A stretch of 64,000 bases of DNA from Geodermatophilus sp. DSM 45219 (GTDB taxonomy: Bacteria; Actinomycetota; Actinomycetes; Mycobacteriales; Geodermatophilaceae): the NCBI RefSeq assembly GCF_900104025.1, contig NZ_FNIQ01000006.1, positions 62,001 to 126,000 of the forward strand, written 5' to 3'. Of the stretch, positions 24,492 through 33,397 are shown in pieces. Each line of letters begins with the position of its first letter. The stretch's first letter is position 1. The notes beneath the pieces are model-generated. The model was not told the DNA's origin. It saw only the letters and a program-made list of their open reading frames with translations, and made no database searches. A program made the translations under genes and the position numbers.

Positions 24492-25640
24492 ATGGTGGAC
24501 GAGAGCCTGCTGCGGGCGCTCATCCCCACCGTGATCGGGGTCCTCGGCCGCCGCGGAGCCGACTTCGCGGCGGCCGAGGACGCCGTGCAGGACGCCCTGG
24601 TGGAAGCCGTGCGCGTGTGGCCGGACGACCCGCCGCGGGACCCCAAGGGCTGGCTGGTCGCCGTGGCCTGGCGCAGGTTCCTCGACGCCGCCCGCGCCGA
24701 CACCTCGCGCCGGCGGCGCGAGGTGCGCGTCGAGGACGAGCCGGCGCCCGGGCCGGCGGAGGAGGTGGACGACACGCTCCGGCTGTACTTCCTGTGCGCC
24801 CACCCGTCGCTGTCGCCGGCCTCGGCGGTCGCGCTCACGCTGCGCGCGGTCGGGGGTCTGACCACCCGGCAGATCGCGCAGGCCTACCTCGTGCCGGAGG
24901 CGACCATGGCGCAGCGGATCAGCCGGGCCAAGCGGACCGTCTCCGGCGTCCGGTTCGACCGGCCCGGGGACGTCGCCACGGTCCTGCGGGTGCTCTACCT
25001 GGTCTTCAACGAGGGCTACTCCGGTGACGTCGACCTGGCCGCCGAGGCGATCCGGCTCGCTCGCCAGCTGGCGGCCAGGACCGAGCACGAGGAGGTGGCG
25101 GGCCTGCTCGCGCTGATGCTGCTGCACCACGCGCGGCGCCCCGCGCGCACTCGGCCCGACGGCAGCCTCGTGCCCCTCGCCGAGCAGGACCGCGGCCTGT
25201 GGGACACCCGGCTGATCGCCGAGGGCGTCGACGTGCTCCAGACCGCCCTCGCCCGCGACCGCCTGGGCGAGTTCCAGGCCCAGGCCGCCATCGCCGCCCT
25301 GCACGCCGACGCCCGGACCGCCGAGGAGACCGACTGGGTGCAGATCGTCGAGTGGTACGACGAGCTGGTGCGGCTCACCGACAGCCCGGTGGCCCGCCTC
25401 AACCGGGCCGTCGCGGTCGGCGAGGCCGACGGCCCACGGGCCGGTCTGGCCGCCCTGGCCGGGCTCGACCCCGCCCTGCCCCGCCACGCCGCCGTCACCG
25501 CGTACCTGCACGAGCGGGACGGCGACCCGGCGACCGCGGCACGGCTCTACGCCGAAGCCGCCCGGTCGGCGACCAACCTCGCCGAACGCGACCACCTCAC
25601 CCGGCAGGCCGCACGGCTCAACGCGGACCTGCGCGGGTGA
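24492..25640 (+). CDS. ECF42-type RNA polymerase sigma factor
   Basis: A 382-residue sigma factor. Sigma region 2 (AAEDAVQDALVEAVRVWP) and region 4 (GLTTRQIAQAYLVPEATMAQ) occupy the first 170 residues. A C-terminal helical extension of about 200 residues follows, beginning with the diagnostic YLVFNEGYSGD motif of the ECF42 group, whose TPR-like tail replaces an anti-sigma factor. The DGPF gene lies 5 bp upstream in the same operon, as in other ECF42 loci. ECF42 regulons usually include the DGPF genes themselves. Confidence 0.88.
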   Translation: MVDESLLRALIPTVIGVLGRRGADFAAAEDAVQDALVEAVRVWPDDPPRDPKGWLVAVAWRRFLDAARADTSRRRREVRVEDEPAPGPAEEVDDTLRLYFLCAHPSLSPASAVALTLRAVGGLTTRQIAQAYLVPEATMAQRISRAKRTVSGVRFDRPGDVATVLRVLYLVFNEGYSGDVDLAAEAIRLARQLAARTEHEEVAGLLALMLLHHARRPARTRPDGSLVPLAEQDRGLWDTRLIAEGVDVLQTALARDRLGEFQAQAAIAALHADARTAEETDWVQIVEWYDELVRLTDSPVARLNRAVAVGEADGPRAGLAALAGLDPALPRHAAVTAYLHERDGDPATAARLYAEAARSATNLAERDHLTRQAARLNADLRG

Positions 25641-25658
25641 GCGGCGCGCGGCGAGCGG

Positions 25659-25793
25659 TCACGAGACCGCGCTGACCGGTTGACGCAGGATCGTCCGCAA
25701 CCTCGCGGGTTCGGTCCGGCGGGGATCGGAGAGGTGGACCTCGTGGTGGCGGCCCGTCGGCGCGAGCCCGTTGGCGGGGAGGTCCGCCGGACC
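25659..25793 (-). pseudogene. C-terminal fragment of a GyrI-like domain protein
   Basis: The minus strand encodes about 43 residues ending at a TGA, containing ANGLAPTGRHHEVHLSDPRR and LRTILRQPV. This matches the C-terminal end of GyrI-like small-molecule-binding proteins (the HHEIYLSDPRR...LRQPV pattern). Nothing upstream on this strand continues the domain, so it is a remnant of a deleted gene. The rest of the 270-bp gap before 25911 shows no gene. Confidence 0.55.
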
Positions 25794-25910
25794 GTCGCCC
25801 GCGGCATCCGCACCCTGAGGCGTTCCCGCTGACCCGGCCCGGCGGACGGGACCCGCCCTGCCCTGCCGATGGGAGAGGGGACCAGGGCGACCACTCATCG
25901 GGAGACCAGC

Positions 25911-27115
25911 ATGGGACGACCCCTCACCGCGTGGCCTCGCCGGTGCCCGGGCCATGTCCGGCCGGCACGTCGCCGCCGGAGACTCCGGTGGCTGCTGGTG
26001 GCAGTGGCGGCGGCGTGCGTGGCCGCGGCCGTCCTGGTGGTGGCGGGACGGTGGCGCCGTGGCGCCACGGCCCGGGCCCGCACGCGCCCTACGCCCACGC
26101 GCCGCTCGACGAGCGGTCCGTCGCCGGGCCGGTGAGCGTGGGTGGGGACGCGCAGCGGATCACCGACGGGCTCGGGGCAGAGGGCTTCTCCTGCGCGCAG
26201 GTCCGCAGCAACGCGCGGTCGGCCCAGCTGTGGTGCCGTCACCGGCAGGGCAGTGCGCTCCAGGAGCGGGTGACCCCCGTGGAGGTCGTCGCCACGACCA
26301 CCGGCGACCTGGTCCACGCCCGGGTGGAGATCGACGGGACGGAGCCAGCAGGGCGACCCGGCCACGGCGAGTGGATGCGGCGGATCGTCACCGCGTCGTT
26401 CCTGCGGGCGTGGCCGTCGGACGAGTCCGAGGTGACCGCGGCCATGGACGAGGCCGAGCACCTCGGCGCGTGGGAGGAGAGCCAGGCGTACGAGACGCCG
26501 CCGGTCGAGTCGGCCGTGACCGCCAACGCGGAATACGGGTTCGTCGGACACGGCCTCACCGAGATGACCGCACACACCCGGCTCGCCGCTGAGGCGACCT
26601 GGCCGTACGGCGCCGACCACTACGCGCTGACCCCGACCCAGGCTCTTCCCGGCGTGCTGGCCGGCGGGTCCGAGTGCCATCCGCCCGCCTACACCTCCTG
26701 CTGGCCCGGGCAGACACCCGCACCTCCAGGAGGGCTGCCGACGATGCCGGATGCCGATGGCGGGCTGTACCTCACCTTCACCACCGTCGAGCACGCGAAC
26801 TGGGCCGGTGACCCGGCGACGCCCGGGGACCAGATCACCAGCGCCGAGTTCGGGATCGGCGTCCTCGTCCCGGTCGACGGGCCGCCGCCGACCCTGGCCG
26901 AGGAGGGCTTCCCGGCGGGGCTGTCGTTCCTGACCCCGCAGGTCGAGCCGGCCGTGCGGGCCCAGGTCGAGCAGTGCATGGCCACCGGTACCCCGTTCCA
27001 CGGCGTCGTCGCCGGGACCGTGCTCCTCATCGACGCCCAGCGCACCGAGCCCCTCGACGGGCGCTTCGTCACCCACTGCGGCGTCACGGTCGGCGTGCCG
27101 CTGGTCCAGCCCTAG
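25911..27115 (+). pseudogene. membrane-anchored protein of unknown function, probable frameshift
   Basis: ATG 25911 (GGGAGA upstream) opens a frame encoding a basic N-terminus and one transmembrane helix (LRWLLVAVAAACVAAAVLVV), but that frame stops at 26135. A second frame, clearly coding by codon use, runs from about 26090 to 27115 and encodes an extracytoplasmic-type domain of about 330 residues with Cys pairs and no start or anchor of its own. The two halves fit as one single-pass protein of about 400 residues joined by an indel between about 26035 and 26090. The alternative is a separate gene from GTG 26132. The domain family is not recognised. Confidence 0.5.
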
Positions 27116-27314
27116 GCGACTGGTACGGCCCTGGGCGACGCACGCCGTCCCGCAGGGCTGCCACCAGCGGGACCGACTCGCCGCCCGGGGCCGAGCACCG
27201 CGCCTTCGGAGGTCGGACCGATGAGTTCGCCCTGCCGGGGTCGCCCCCCGGGTGACTGACCGATCACCCAGCAGGACCGACCGGGGAGCAGAGGCAGTGG
27301 GCAGCGGTGCCCGA

Positions 27315-27929
27315 TCAGCGTCCGCTCGGCCCGGTGGGATCGCTGCGCGACGCGCCGTCGACCCCGGGCGGTCCGGTGAGCACCGTGGGGACGTACTCGA
27401 GGAGTTGGAGCCGTCCGTCGAAGGTGCGGCTCGCGACCATCTCGAGGGCCACGTCGGGGTACCCGTCGAAGATGCGATCGGTGCCGGTGGCGCCGGTGAT
27501 CACCGGGAAGACGACGACGCGGAACCGGTCCACCAGGCCGGCTGCGAGCAGCGACCGGCACAGGGTCAGGCTCCCGAGGGTCCGCATCGGACGGGAGGCG
27601 TCCCGCTTCATCGCGCGCACGGCCTCGACCGGGTCACCCTCGACCAGCTCGGTGTTGGCCCACGACAGTGGTGGCTCCAGGGTCGAGGAGAAGACCACCT
27701 TGGGCATCGCGGCCAGTCCGGCGAGGCCGGGTTCCTCCGGCATCTCGGCGGCGAACCCCGACATCAGCCGGTACGTCGTCGCGCCCATGAGGACCGTGTG
27801 CTCGGTCGCGCCCTCCTCGTCCAGCCAGCCGAGGTACTCGGGCCCTTCCAGGCCCCAGTAGCCCGGCCAGCCCTCGGCCGCCGCGCAGCCGTCCAAGGAG
27901 ATGATGAAGTCCACCATCAGGTTGGCCAT
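27315..27929 (-). CDS. dihydrofolate reductase family protein (RibD C-terminal-like)
   Basis: A 204-residue protein of the bacterial dihydrofolate reductase/RibD-C family. The N-terminal LMVDFIISLDGCAAA carries the typical SLDG motif, followed by VLMGATTYRLM and a nucleotide-binding GSLTLCRSLLAAGLVD segment. Such stand-alone proteins are NADPH reductases of mostly unknown substrate and are not the essential DHFR. ATG 27929 has GGGGAGGGA upstream. The 199-bp gap before it (27116-27314) holds nothing recognisable. Confidence 0.8.
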   Translation of the reverse strand: MANLMVDFIISLDGCAAAEGWPGYWGLEGPEYLGWLDEEGATEHTVLMGATTYRLMSGFAAEMPEEPGLAGLAAMPKVVFSSTLEPPLSWANTELVEGDPVEAVRAMKRDASRPMRTLGSLTLCRSLLAAGLVDRFRVVVFPVITGATGTDRIFDGYPDVALEMVASRTFDGRLQLLEYVPTVLTGPPGVDGASRSDPTGPSGR

Positions 27930-28082
27930 GGCGTTCCCTCCCCGGTGCTCGGTGTGCAGGGAGGGACCGCTGCGACCGGCGGAACTCATCGCACCGCAGC
28001 CCAGGGGCGGCGTGACGTGTCGCGCCGCCCCCGTGGACGGGATGCGTCGACTGCAGGCGGCCGGCCTGCCACGCTGACCGGC

Positions 28083-29210
28083 ATGGCGAGGGTGCTCTTC
28101 ACCTCGTGCCCGGCGTACGGCCACGTCCTGCCGATGCTGCCGCTGGTCCGGGCGGCCGAGCGCGCCGGCCACGACGTGCGGGTCGCCACCGGCCCGGACC
28201 TGGCCGGTCCGCTGGCCACCCGGGGACTCGACGTCCACGCCGTCGGACCGACCTGGGCGACGTCGTGGTCGGCACACGAGGTGGTCTGGGCGGACCAGGG
28301 CAGGCCCGAGGAGCAGAAGATGATGGACGGGGTGGTGGTGCTGTTCGGCCGGCCGGCCCTCGCCCGGCTCGCCGACCTGGTCGTCATGGCGCAGCGGTGG
28401 CGCCCCGACCTCGTCGTCCACGAGGTCCTCGAGATGGCGGCGCCTCTGCTGGGCCGACGGCTCGACGTGCCGAGCGTCGTGCACGGCATCGGGCCGATGT
28501 TCCCGTCCTATGCCGAACTCATCGGCCCCGCGGGAGCTCTGATCGGCGAGCCCGGGTTGTGGGCGCAGGTCTCGGCCGAGCGGGCCCTCGACCTCTGCCC
28601 GCCCTCGTTGCAGCCCGACGGCCCGCCGCCGTGGCCGGGGGCGGTCCCGCTGCGGCCGAGCGCCGGCGAACCCGGCCCGGTGCCGCCCGAGGTGGCCGAC
28701 GTCCTCGCGGGTGACCGGCCGATCGCCTACTTCACCCTCGGCACGGTCAAGAACACCGACACCGCCGACCTCGCGGCCGGGCTCACGGCCCTGGCGGGGT
28801 ACGACGGCGTCGTGGTCGCCACGACCGGGCGCCGGCTCCATCCCGACGACCTCGGCCCGGTACCGGGCAACGCCGTGGTCGCGGAGTTCGTCCCACAGGC
28901 CGCCGTGCTGGAGCGGGCTGACCTGCTGGTCTCCCACGGCGGGTCGGGCACGATGCTCGGCGGCCTCGTGCACGGCGTGCCCCAGGTCGCCCTGCCGCGC
29001 GGGACCGACCAGCCGCACAACGCCGCCCTGCTGGCCCGGGCCGGCGCGGGGGTGGTCGTCGCCCCCGAGGACTACGCCGTTCCCACGATCCGGGCCGCGG
29101 TCGCGGAGGTGACCGGCGACCCGGCGTTCCGGGCGGCGGCCGAGCGCACACGCGACGAGATCGCCGCGATGCCGGACGCCGACGCGGTGTGGGCTGAGCT
29201 CAGCGCCTGA
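28083..29210 (+). CDS. glycosyltransferase, UGT/MGT-like (GT1)
   Basis: A 375-residue GT-B fold glycosyltransferase. The N-terminal acceptor domain begins RVLFTSCPAYGHVLPMLPL, with the GH dyad typical of GT1. The C-terminal domain has the donor-binding signature FVPQAAVLERADLLVSHGGSGTMLGGLVHG with HGGSGT and later RGTDQPHNAALLARAG. Enzymes of this family transfer sugars from NDP-sugars to small lipophilic acceptors such as macrolides. It is not in an obvious biosynthetic cluster. The ATG at 28083 follows CACGCT by 7 nt. Confidence 0.82.
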   Translation: MARVLFTSCPAYGHVLPMLPLVRAAERAGHDVRVATGPDLAGPLATRGLDVHAVGPTWATSWSAHEVVWADQGRPEEQKMMDGVVVLFGRPALARLADLVVMAQRWRPDLVVHEVLEMAAPLLGRRLDVPSVVHGIGPMFPSYAELIGPAGALIGEPGLWAQVSAERALDLCPPSLQPDGPPPWPGAVPLRPSAGEPGPVPPEVADVLAGDRPIAYFTLGTVKNTDTADLAAGLTALAGYDGVVVATTGRRLHPDDLGPVPGNAVVAEFVPQAAVLERADLLVSHGGSGTMLGGLVHGVPQVALPRGTDQPHNAALLARAGAGVVVAPEDYAVPTIRAAVAEVTGDPAFRAAAERTRDEIAAMPDADAVWAELSA

Positions 29211-29250
29211 CCCACACCGCCGCCTCGAGGCGCGGGGTCAGCACGGTCGC

Positions 29251-29819
29251 TCACGAGAGCCTCCGGACGACGGACAGCGGCAGCACCCGCATCGCCGCGC
29301 CGATCGGCACCCACGGCCACGCCGGCACGTAGGCCCTCGTCCGGCGCTCCTCGATGGCGTCGACCATGGCGCGCACGCCGGTCGGGGTGTCGACCACGAA
29401 CCGGGTGCGCTGCTGCACGTGCTGGTTCATCTCCGAGCGGATGTAGCCCGGGTGGACCACCGACACGTCCACCCCCGGGATGCGCTCGGCGCGCAGGCCC
29501 TCGGCGAGCGCGGCGACGCCGGCCTTGGTGGCGGCGTAGGTGGTCATCGACCTGCGCATGCCGCGGAGCGCCGACATCGACGAGACGAGCACCAGGTGCC
29601 CGCGGCCCTGACGGCGGAAGACCTCGAGTGCGGCCTCGCACTGGGCCAGCGCGCGGACGACGTTGGTCATCGCCGTCTCCCGGTTGGCGCCGGCGCGGCC
29701 GATGCCCAGCGGGGCGCCGCGCACCGAGCGAGGTCGTGGCCGAGGGCGGCGAACTGCCGGGCCATCTCCGCGCCCAGGCCGGAGCTGGCCCCGGTGACCA
29801 GGACGACGCCCCTGCTCAT
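29251..29819 (-). pseudogene. SDR oxidoreductase broken by an internal deletion
   Basis: ATG 29819 begins a normal Rossmann start, VLVTGASSGLGAEMARQF then AALGHDLA, but the frame is lost about 30 residues in. The rest of an SDR (from PLGIGRAGANRETAM through the catalytic YAATK region to the end at 29251) resumes in another frame. About 65-70 residues expected between the cofactor motif and the fifth strand, including the NNAG segment, are missing. The gene is therefore deleted internally and shifted. It overlaps the upstream SDR gene by ATGA, so it was second in a two-gene operon. Confidence 0.7.
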
Positions 29820-30640
29820 GCGCGCTCCCTCGCGGCGTCCTGCCCGGCCCGGTGGATCCGCCGCCCGGCGGCGGCCATCTGCCGGTCGTAGAGGGGGCGG
29901 GCCAGCCGCTTGCCCCAGGTGACCAGCCGCGCGGTCCGGTCGGGGAGGACGAGGAACCGGCGGGCGTCGACCGCCGCCACCACCCGCCCGGCGACCTCGT
30001 CGGCGCCCAGCGGCGCCCGGGTGATCAGCCGGGTGGCGAGCTGCTCCACCAGCGGGTCCTCGCCGCGCAGCGACGCGGCCAGGTCGCTGCGGAAGAACGA
30101 GGGGCAGACGACGGACACGTCCACGCCGTACGGCGCCAGCTCCGCCCGCAGGCTCTCCGAGAGCGCGACGACCGCGGCCTTGCCGGCGGCGTAGGAGGTC
30201 ATCGCCGGCGGGTGCACCAGCCCGGCCACCGATGCGACGTTGACCAGGTGACCGGTGCCCTGCTCCGTGAACAGGGGCACGAACGTGCGGCAGCCGTGCA
30301 CGACGCCCAGCACGTTGACGTCGAGCACCCGGCGCCAGTGGGCGGCGTCGAGCCGGTCGATGCGCCCGCCGGCGGCCACGCCGGCGTTGTTGACCAGCAC
30401 GTCGAGGCCGCCGAGGTCGTCGCGCACCCGCTCGAGCGCGGCGGCCCAGTCGGTCTCGGAGGTGACGTCGAGGCGCTGGTAGCGCGCACCGGCCGGGACG
30501 TCGGCGTGCGCGGCGAGGTCGGTGACCAGGACGTCGTCCCCGCGGCCGGCGTACCGCGCGGCGAGGGCGGCACCGAGGCCGGAGGCGCCGCCGGTGACGA
30601 GCACCCGGCGCGGGCCGGGGGAGGAGGGGGAGGAAGGCAC
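29816..30640 (-). CDS. short-chain dehydrogenase/reductase (SDR)
   Basis: A 274-residue intact classical SDR. The cofactor motif TGGASGLGAAL is near residue 16, NNAG near residue 88, and catalytic Ser and YAAGK lie near residues 141 and 154-158. A C-terminal basic extension of about 40 residues follows the core. GTG 30640 is preceded on its strand by TAGCGT at 6 nt, indicating a leaderless start. It is the first gene of an operon whose second member, a related SDR, is broken. Confidence 0.85.
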   Translation of the reverse strand: MPSSPSSPGPRRVLVTGGASGLGAALAARYAGRGDDVLVTDLAAHADVPAGARYQRLDVTSETDWAAALERVRDDLGGLDVLVNNAGVAAGGRIDRLDAAHWRRVLDVNVLGVVHGCRTFVPLFTEQGTGHLVNVASVAGLVHPPAMTSYAAGKAAVVALSESLRAELAPYGVDVSVVCPSFFRSDLAASLRGEDPLVEQLATRLITRAPLGADEVAGRVVAAVDARRFLVLPDRTARLVTWGKRLARPLYDRQMAAAGRRIHRAGQDAARERA

Positions 30641-30708
30641 CAGCGCACGCTAGATCCGGGCTGTCCCGGCCCGTCGCCCGGGGCGGCGGGCAGCCCAGCG
30701 GCACGCGC

Positions 30709-31527
30709 TCAGGTGCGGGCAGCCGCGGGGCGGAGCTGGGCGAGCACGAACCCGGCCACGACGTCGTGCACGGCGTCGCGGTCGTGCTCGTTGAGGACGT
30801 CGTGCAGGTCGCCGGGGAAGGTGCGCAGCGTGGCCCGGGGCAGCCGCGCGACGAGGGCCCGCGAGTCCTCGACCGGGACCATCGGGTCGTCCTCGCCGTG
30901 CAGGACCAGCGTCGGGATCGACGGCCGGCCCTCGGCGACCCCTGCCGCCACCGCGGGCCAGGTCGCCACCACCGCCTCCATGGTCTGCCGGGGCACGGGC
31001 CCGCGGTGCACGAGCGGGTCGTTCCGCAGCGCGTCGAGGTACTCGGGGTGGGTGCTGAACACCGTGCCGGGGTCGGGGTCCGCCACCTCCCCGGCGTCCT
31101 CGGCCATCAGGGCCTCGACCCACGGCAGCGGCTGGGCCGGTGGCGCGGACACCACCAGGGCCTGCGCCAGGTCGGGGGAGCGCTGGGCCAGCAGCAGCGC
31201 CGCCACGCCGCCGCCGGAGTGCCCCATGAGCACCAGCGGGCGGCCCGGGTGCTGCGCCTGCGCGAGGCCGGCCAGCGTGCGGGCGTCGTCGACGTAGTCG
31301 TCCCAGGAGGGCAGCAGGTCGCGCTCGCCGTCGCTGCGGCCGTGCCCGATGGCGTCCAGGGCGTGCACCGCGATGCCGTCGGCGGCCAGCCGGCGGCCCA
31401 GCGGCTCGTAGAGGCCCAGGTGCTCGCCGAAGCCGCCGTGGCAGAACACGGCGACGGCGCGGACCTCGCCGTCGGGCAGCCAGGCGTCGTGGTGGATGCG
31501 GCCACGGGAGCCGTCGAAGAAGGGCAT
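30709..31527 (-). CDS. alpha/beta hydrolase, monoacylglycerol lipase-like
   Basis: A 272-residue serine hydrolase of the lysophospholipase/monoglyceride lipase group. It shows the oxyanion motif CHGGFGEHLGLY, the nucleophile elbow GHSGGG (Ser near residue 104), the acid in HGEDDPMVP and the base in DLHDVLNE. The family hydrolyses monoacylglycerols or lysophospholipids. ATG 31527 has GGAGGGAGG upstream. A long frame open further upstream is not used. Confidence 0.82.
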   Translation of the reverse strand: MPFFDGSRGRIHHDAWLPDGEVRAVAVFCHGGFGEHLGLYEPLGRRLAADGIAVHALDAIGHGRSDGERDLLPSWDDYVDDARTLAGLAQAQHPGRPLVLMGHSGGGVAALLLAQRSPDLAQALVVSAPPAQPLPWVEALMAEDAGEVADPDPGTVFSTHPEYLDALRNDPLVHRGPVPRQTMEAVVATWPAVAAGVAEGRPSIPTLVLHGEDDPMVPVEDSRALVARLPRATLRTFPGDLHDVLNEHDRDAVHDVVAGFVLAQLRPAAART

Positions 31528-31631
31528 CGCGGCCCCTCCCTCCGGAGTGCGCGGACGGGGTCCCCGTTGCGGCGATCCTCCTCGCCGGCGGCGCGGGCCG
31601 GAGGGGTCTTCCGGCCCGACCGGGCGGCGGC

Positions 31632-31787
31632 TCAGACCCGGGTGTCCCGCTTGCTCCAGCCGAGCACCGCGGTGCCGAGGAACAGCAGCAGGCCCACCAC
31701 GGCCAGCCAGAACAGGCCCTCGAGGACCGCGCCGACGACGGCGACGACCAGCCACACGACCAGCAGGAACCCGATGAGTCGCAGCAC
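31632..31787 (-). CDS. small hydrophobic membrane protein
   Basis: A 51-residue protein with two predicted membrane helices (LIGFLLVVWLVVAVVGAVLE and LFWLAVVGLLLFLGTAV) ending in a charged tail WSKRDTRV. GTG 31787 is set by GGAGG 8-12 nt upstream. Proteins of this size and pattern are common in actinobacteria and have no assigned function. It is divergent from the aldo/keto reductase gene at 31873. Confidence 0.7.
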   Translation of the reverse strand: MLRLIGFLLVVWLVVAVVGAVLEGLFWLAVVGLLLFLGTAVLGWSKRDTRV

Positions 31788-31872
31788 GGCGCACCTCCGG
31801 TGGGGCGGGGGTCCCAGCGTAGGGCCGGGGTGGCCCGGTTCGGGCGGGTGCGGGCCGGGCAGGATGCCGGCC

Positions 31873-32904
31873 ATGGGCTTCCGCGCAGCTGACGACCGCT
31901 ACGACTCGATGACCTACCGGCGCACCGGCCGCAGCGGCCTGGACCTGCCCGCGGTGAGCCTCGGTCTGTGGCACAACTTCGGGGACGACGTCCCGTTCGA
32001 CCGGCAGCGGGACATCCTCCGCCGCGCCTTCGACCTCGGCGTCACCCACTTCGACCTGGCCAACAACTACGGGCCGCCCTACGGCAGCGCCGAGACCAAC
32101 TTCGGCCGGCACCTGCGCGACGACTTCCGCCCGTACCGCGACGAGCTGGTCATCTCGACCAAGGCCGGCTACGACATGTGGCCCGGCCCGTACGGCCAGG
32201 GCGGCGGCGGCCGCAAGTACGTGCTGTCCAGCCTCGACCAGTCGCTGGCCCGGATGGGCCTGGAGTACGTCGACGTCTTCTACTCGCACCGGCCCGACCC
32301 GACCACGCCGCTGGAGGAGACGATGGGCGCGCTGCACAGCGCCGTCCAGGCCGGCAAGGCCCTCTACGTCGGCATCTCGTCGTACTCCCCGGAGGACACC
32401 GCCAGGGCGGCGGAGATCCTCGCCGACCTGGGGACGCCGCTGCTGATCCACCAGCCCTCGTACTCGATGCTCAACCGCTGGGTCGAGACCGAGGGGCTGC
32501 TGGACACCCTCGAGGACGTCGGCGCCGGCTGCATCGCGTTCTCCCCGCTCGCGCAGGGGATGCTCACCAGCAAGTACCTGGACGGCGTCCCGGAGGGCTC
32601 GCGGGCCAGCCAGGGCAAGTCGCTGTCGACCGACCTGCTCACCGAGGAGGCGCTCGGCCACGTCCGGGCGCTGGACGACATCGCCGGGAAGCGCGGGCAG
32701 AGCCTGGCCCAGCTGGCCCTGGCCTGGGCACTGCGCGACGAGCGGGTGACCAGCGTGCTGGTCGGCGCGAGCAGCGTCGGGCAGCTGGAGCAGAACGTCG
32801 CCGCGCTCGACCGGCTGGACTTCACCGACGACGAGCTGGCCGCGATCGACCAGCACGCCGTCGACTCCGGCATCGACCTGTGGGAGGCCCCGCGGACGGC
32901 GTAG
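31873..32904 (+). CDS. aldo/keto reductase (YghZ/GprA-like)
   Basis: A 343-residue NADPH-dependent aldo/keto reductase. The catalytic Asp and Tyr are in FDLANNYGPPYGSAE, the Lys in VISTKAGYDMWPGPYG and the His in DVFYSHRPDPTTP. The GPYGQGGGGRKYVL stretch is characteristic of the YghZ/GprA subgroup, which reduces L-glyceraldehyde 3-phosphate and methylglyoxal. The ATG at 31873 has no Shine-Dalgarno; CAGGAT lies 7 nt upstream. Confidence 0.88.
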   Translation: MGFRAADDRYDSMTYRRTGRSGLDLPAVSLGLWHNFGDDVPFDRQRDILRRAFDLGVTHFDLANNYGPPYGSAETNFGRHLRDDFRPYRDELVISTKAGYDMWPGPYGQGGGGRKYVLSSLDQSLARMGLEYVDVFYSHRPDPTTPLEETMGALHSAVQAGKALYVGISSYSPEDTARAAEILADLGTPLLIHQPSYSMLNRWVETEGLLDTLEDVGAGCIAFSPLAQGMLTSKYLDGVPEGSRASQGKSLSTDLLTEEALGHVRALDDIAGKRGQSLAQLALAWALRDERVTSVLVGASSVGQLEQNVAALDRLDFTDDELAAIDQHAVDSGIDLWEAPRTA

Positions 32905-32907
32905 GGG

Positions 32908-33372
32908 TCAGCGCTCGACCAGGGCAGCGAGCCGGTCCAGCGCCATCCGCCAGCCGAGCTCGTTGTCCTCGGGCCGGACGCCGTCGGGGACGCCCTCGTG
33001 CACCGCGGTCAGCTCGGTGCCGTCGCCGGCGTCGGCCAGCGCGATCGTGCTGGTCATCGCGCCCTGCATCGCGGGGTCGCCGGTCTCGAACACGTCGGCC
33101 TCGACGACCAGCTCGCCGGGCACCAGCCGGACGAAGCGGCCGCGGTAGGTGTCGGTGTGCGCCGTCGTCTTCCCCTGCTGTCCCGGCTCGTCGTAGCTGA
33201 GCGAGACCCGTAGGGTGCCGCCCTCGCGGGCGTCCCACTCGTGCACCTCGCACGTCATCCCGTCGGGCACCCTCCAGCGGGCGACGGCGTCCGGGTCGAG
33301 CAGCGCCCGGTAGACGGCCGCCCGCGGCGCCCGGAGGTGCCGGCTCACCCGCGTGGTGGTCACGGCCGCCAT
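32908..33372 (-). CDS. SRPBCC (AHSA1-like) domain protein
   Basis: A 154-residue START-like protein. The signature APRAAVYRALLDPDAVARWRVP near the N-terminus and the closing helix NELGWRMALDRLAALVER identify the AHSA1 family. It is convergent with the aldo/keto reductase (3 bp apart) and divergent from the coiled-coil gene at 33472. The intergenic region between the divergent pair carries a large palindrome. Confidence 0.8.
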   Translation of the reverse strand: MAAVTTTRVSRHLRAPRAAVYRALLDPDAVARWRVPDGMTCEVHEWDAREGGTLRVSLSYDEPGQQGKTTAHTDTYRGRFVRLVPGELVVEADVFETGDPAMQGAMTSTIALADAGDGTELTAVHEGVPDGVRPEDNELGWRMALDRLAALVER

Positions 33373-33397
33373 CGTGCCGTGCCCCCTGCCGCGCCGA

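Noticed and set aside
27116-27314. Possible gene in the gap between the frameshifted protein and the RibD-type reductase
   Set aside because: The open frames there are shadows of the reductase or lack starts and domains; nothing supportable was found.
30709-32856. Long minus-strand extension upstream of the monoacylglycerol-lipase-like gene
   Set aside because: The real start is ATG 31527 with a Shine-Dalgarno; the extension is antisense to the aldo/keto reductase and the small membrane protein region.
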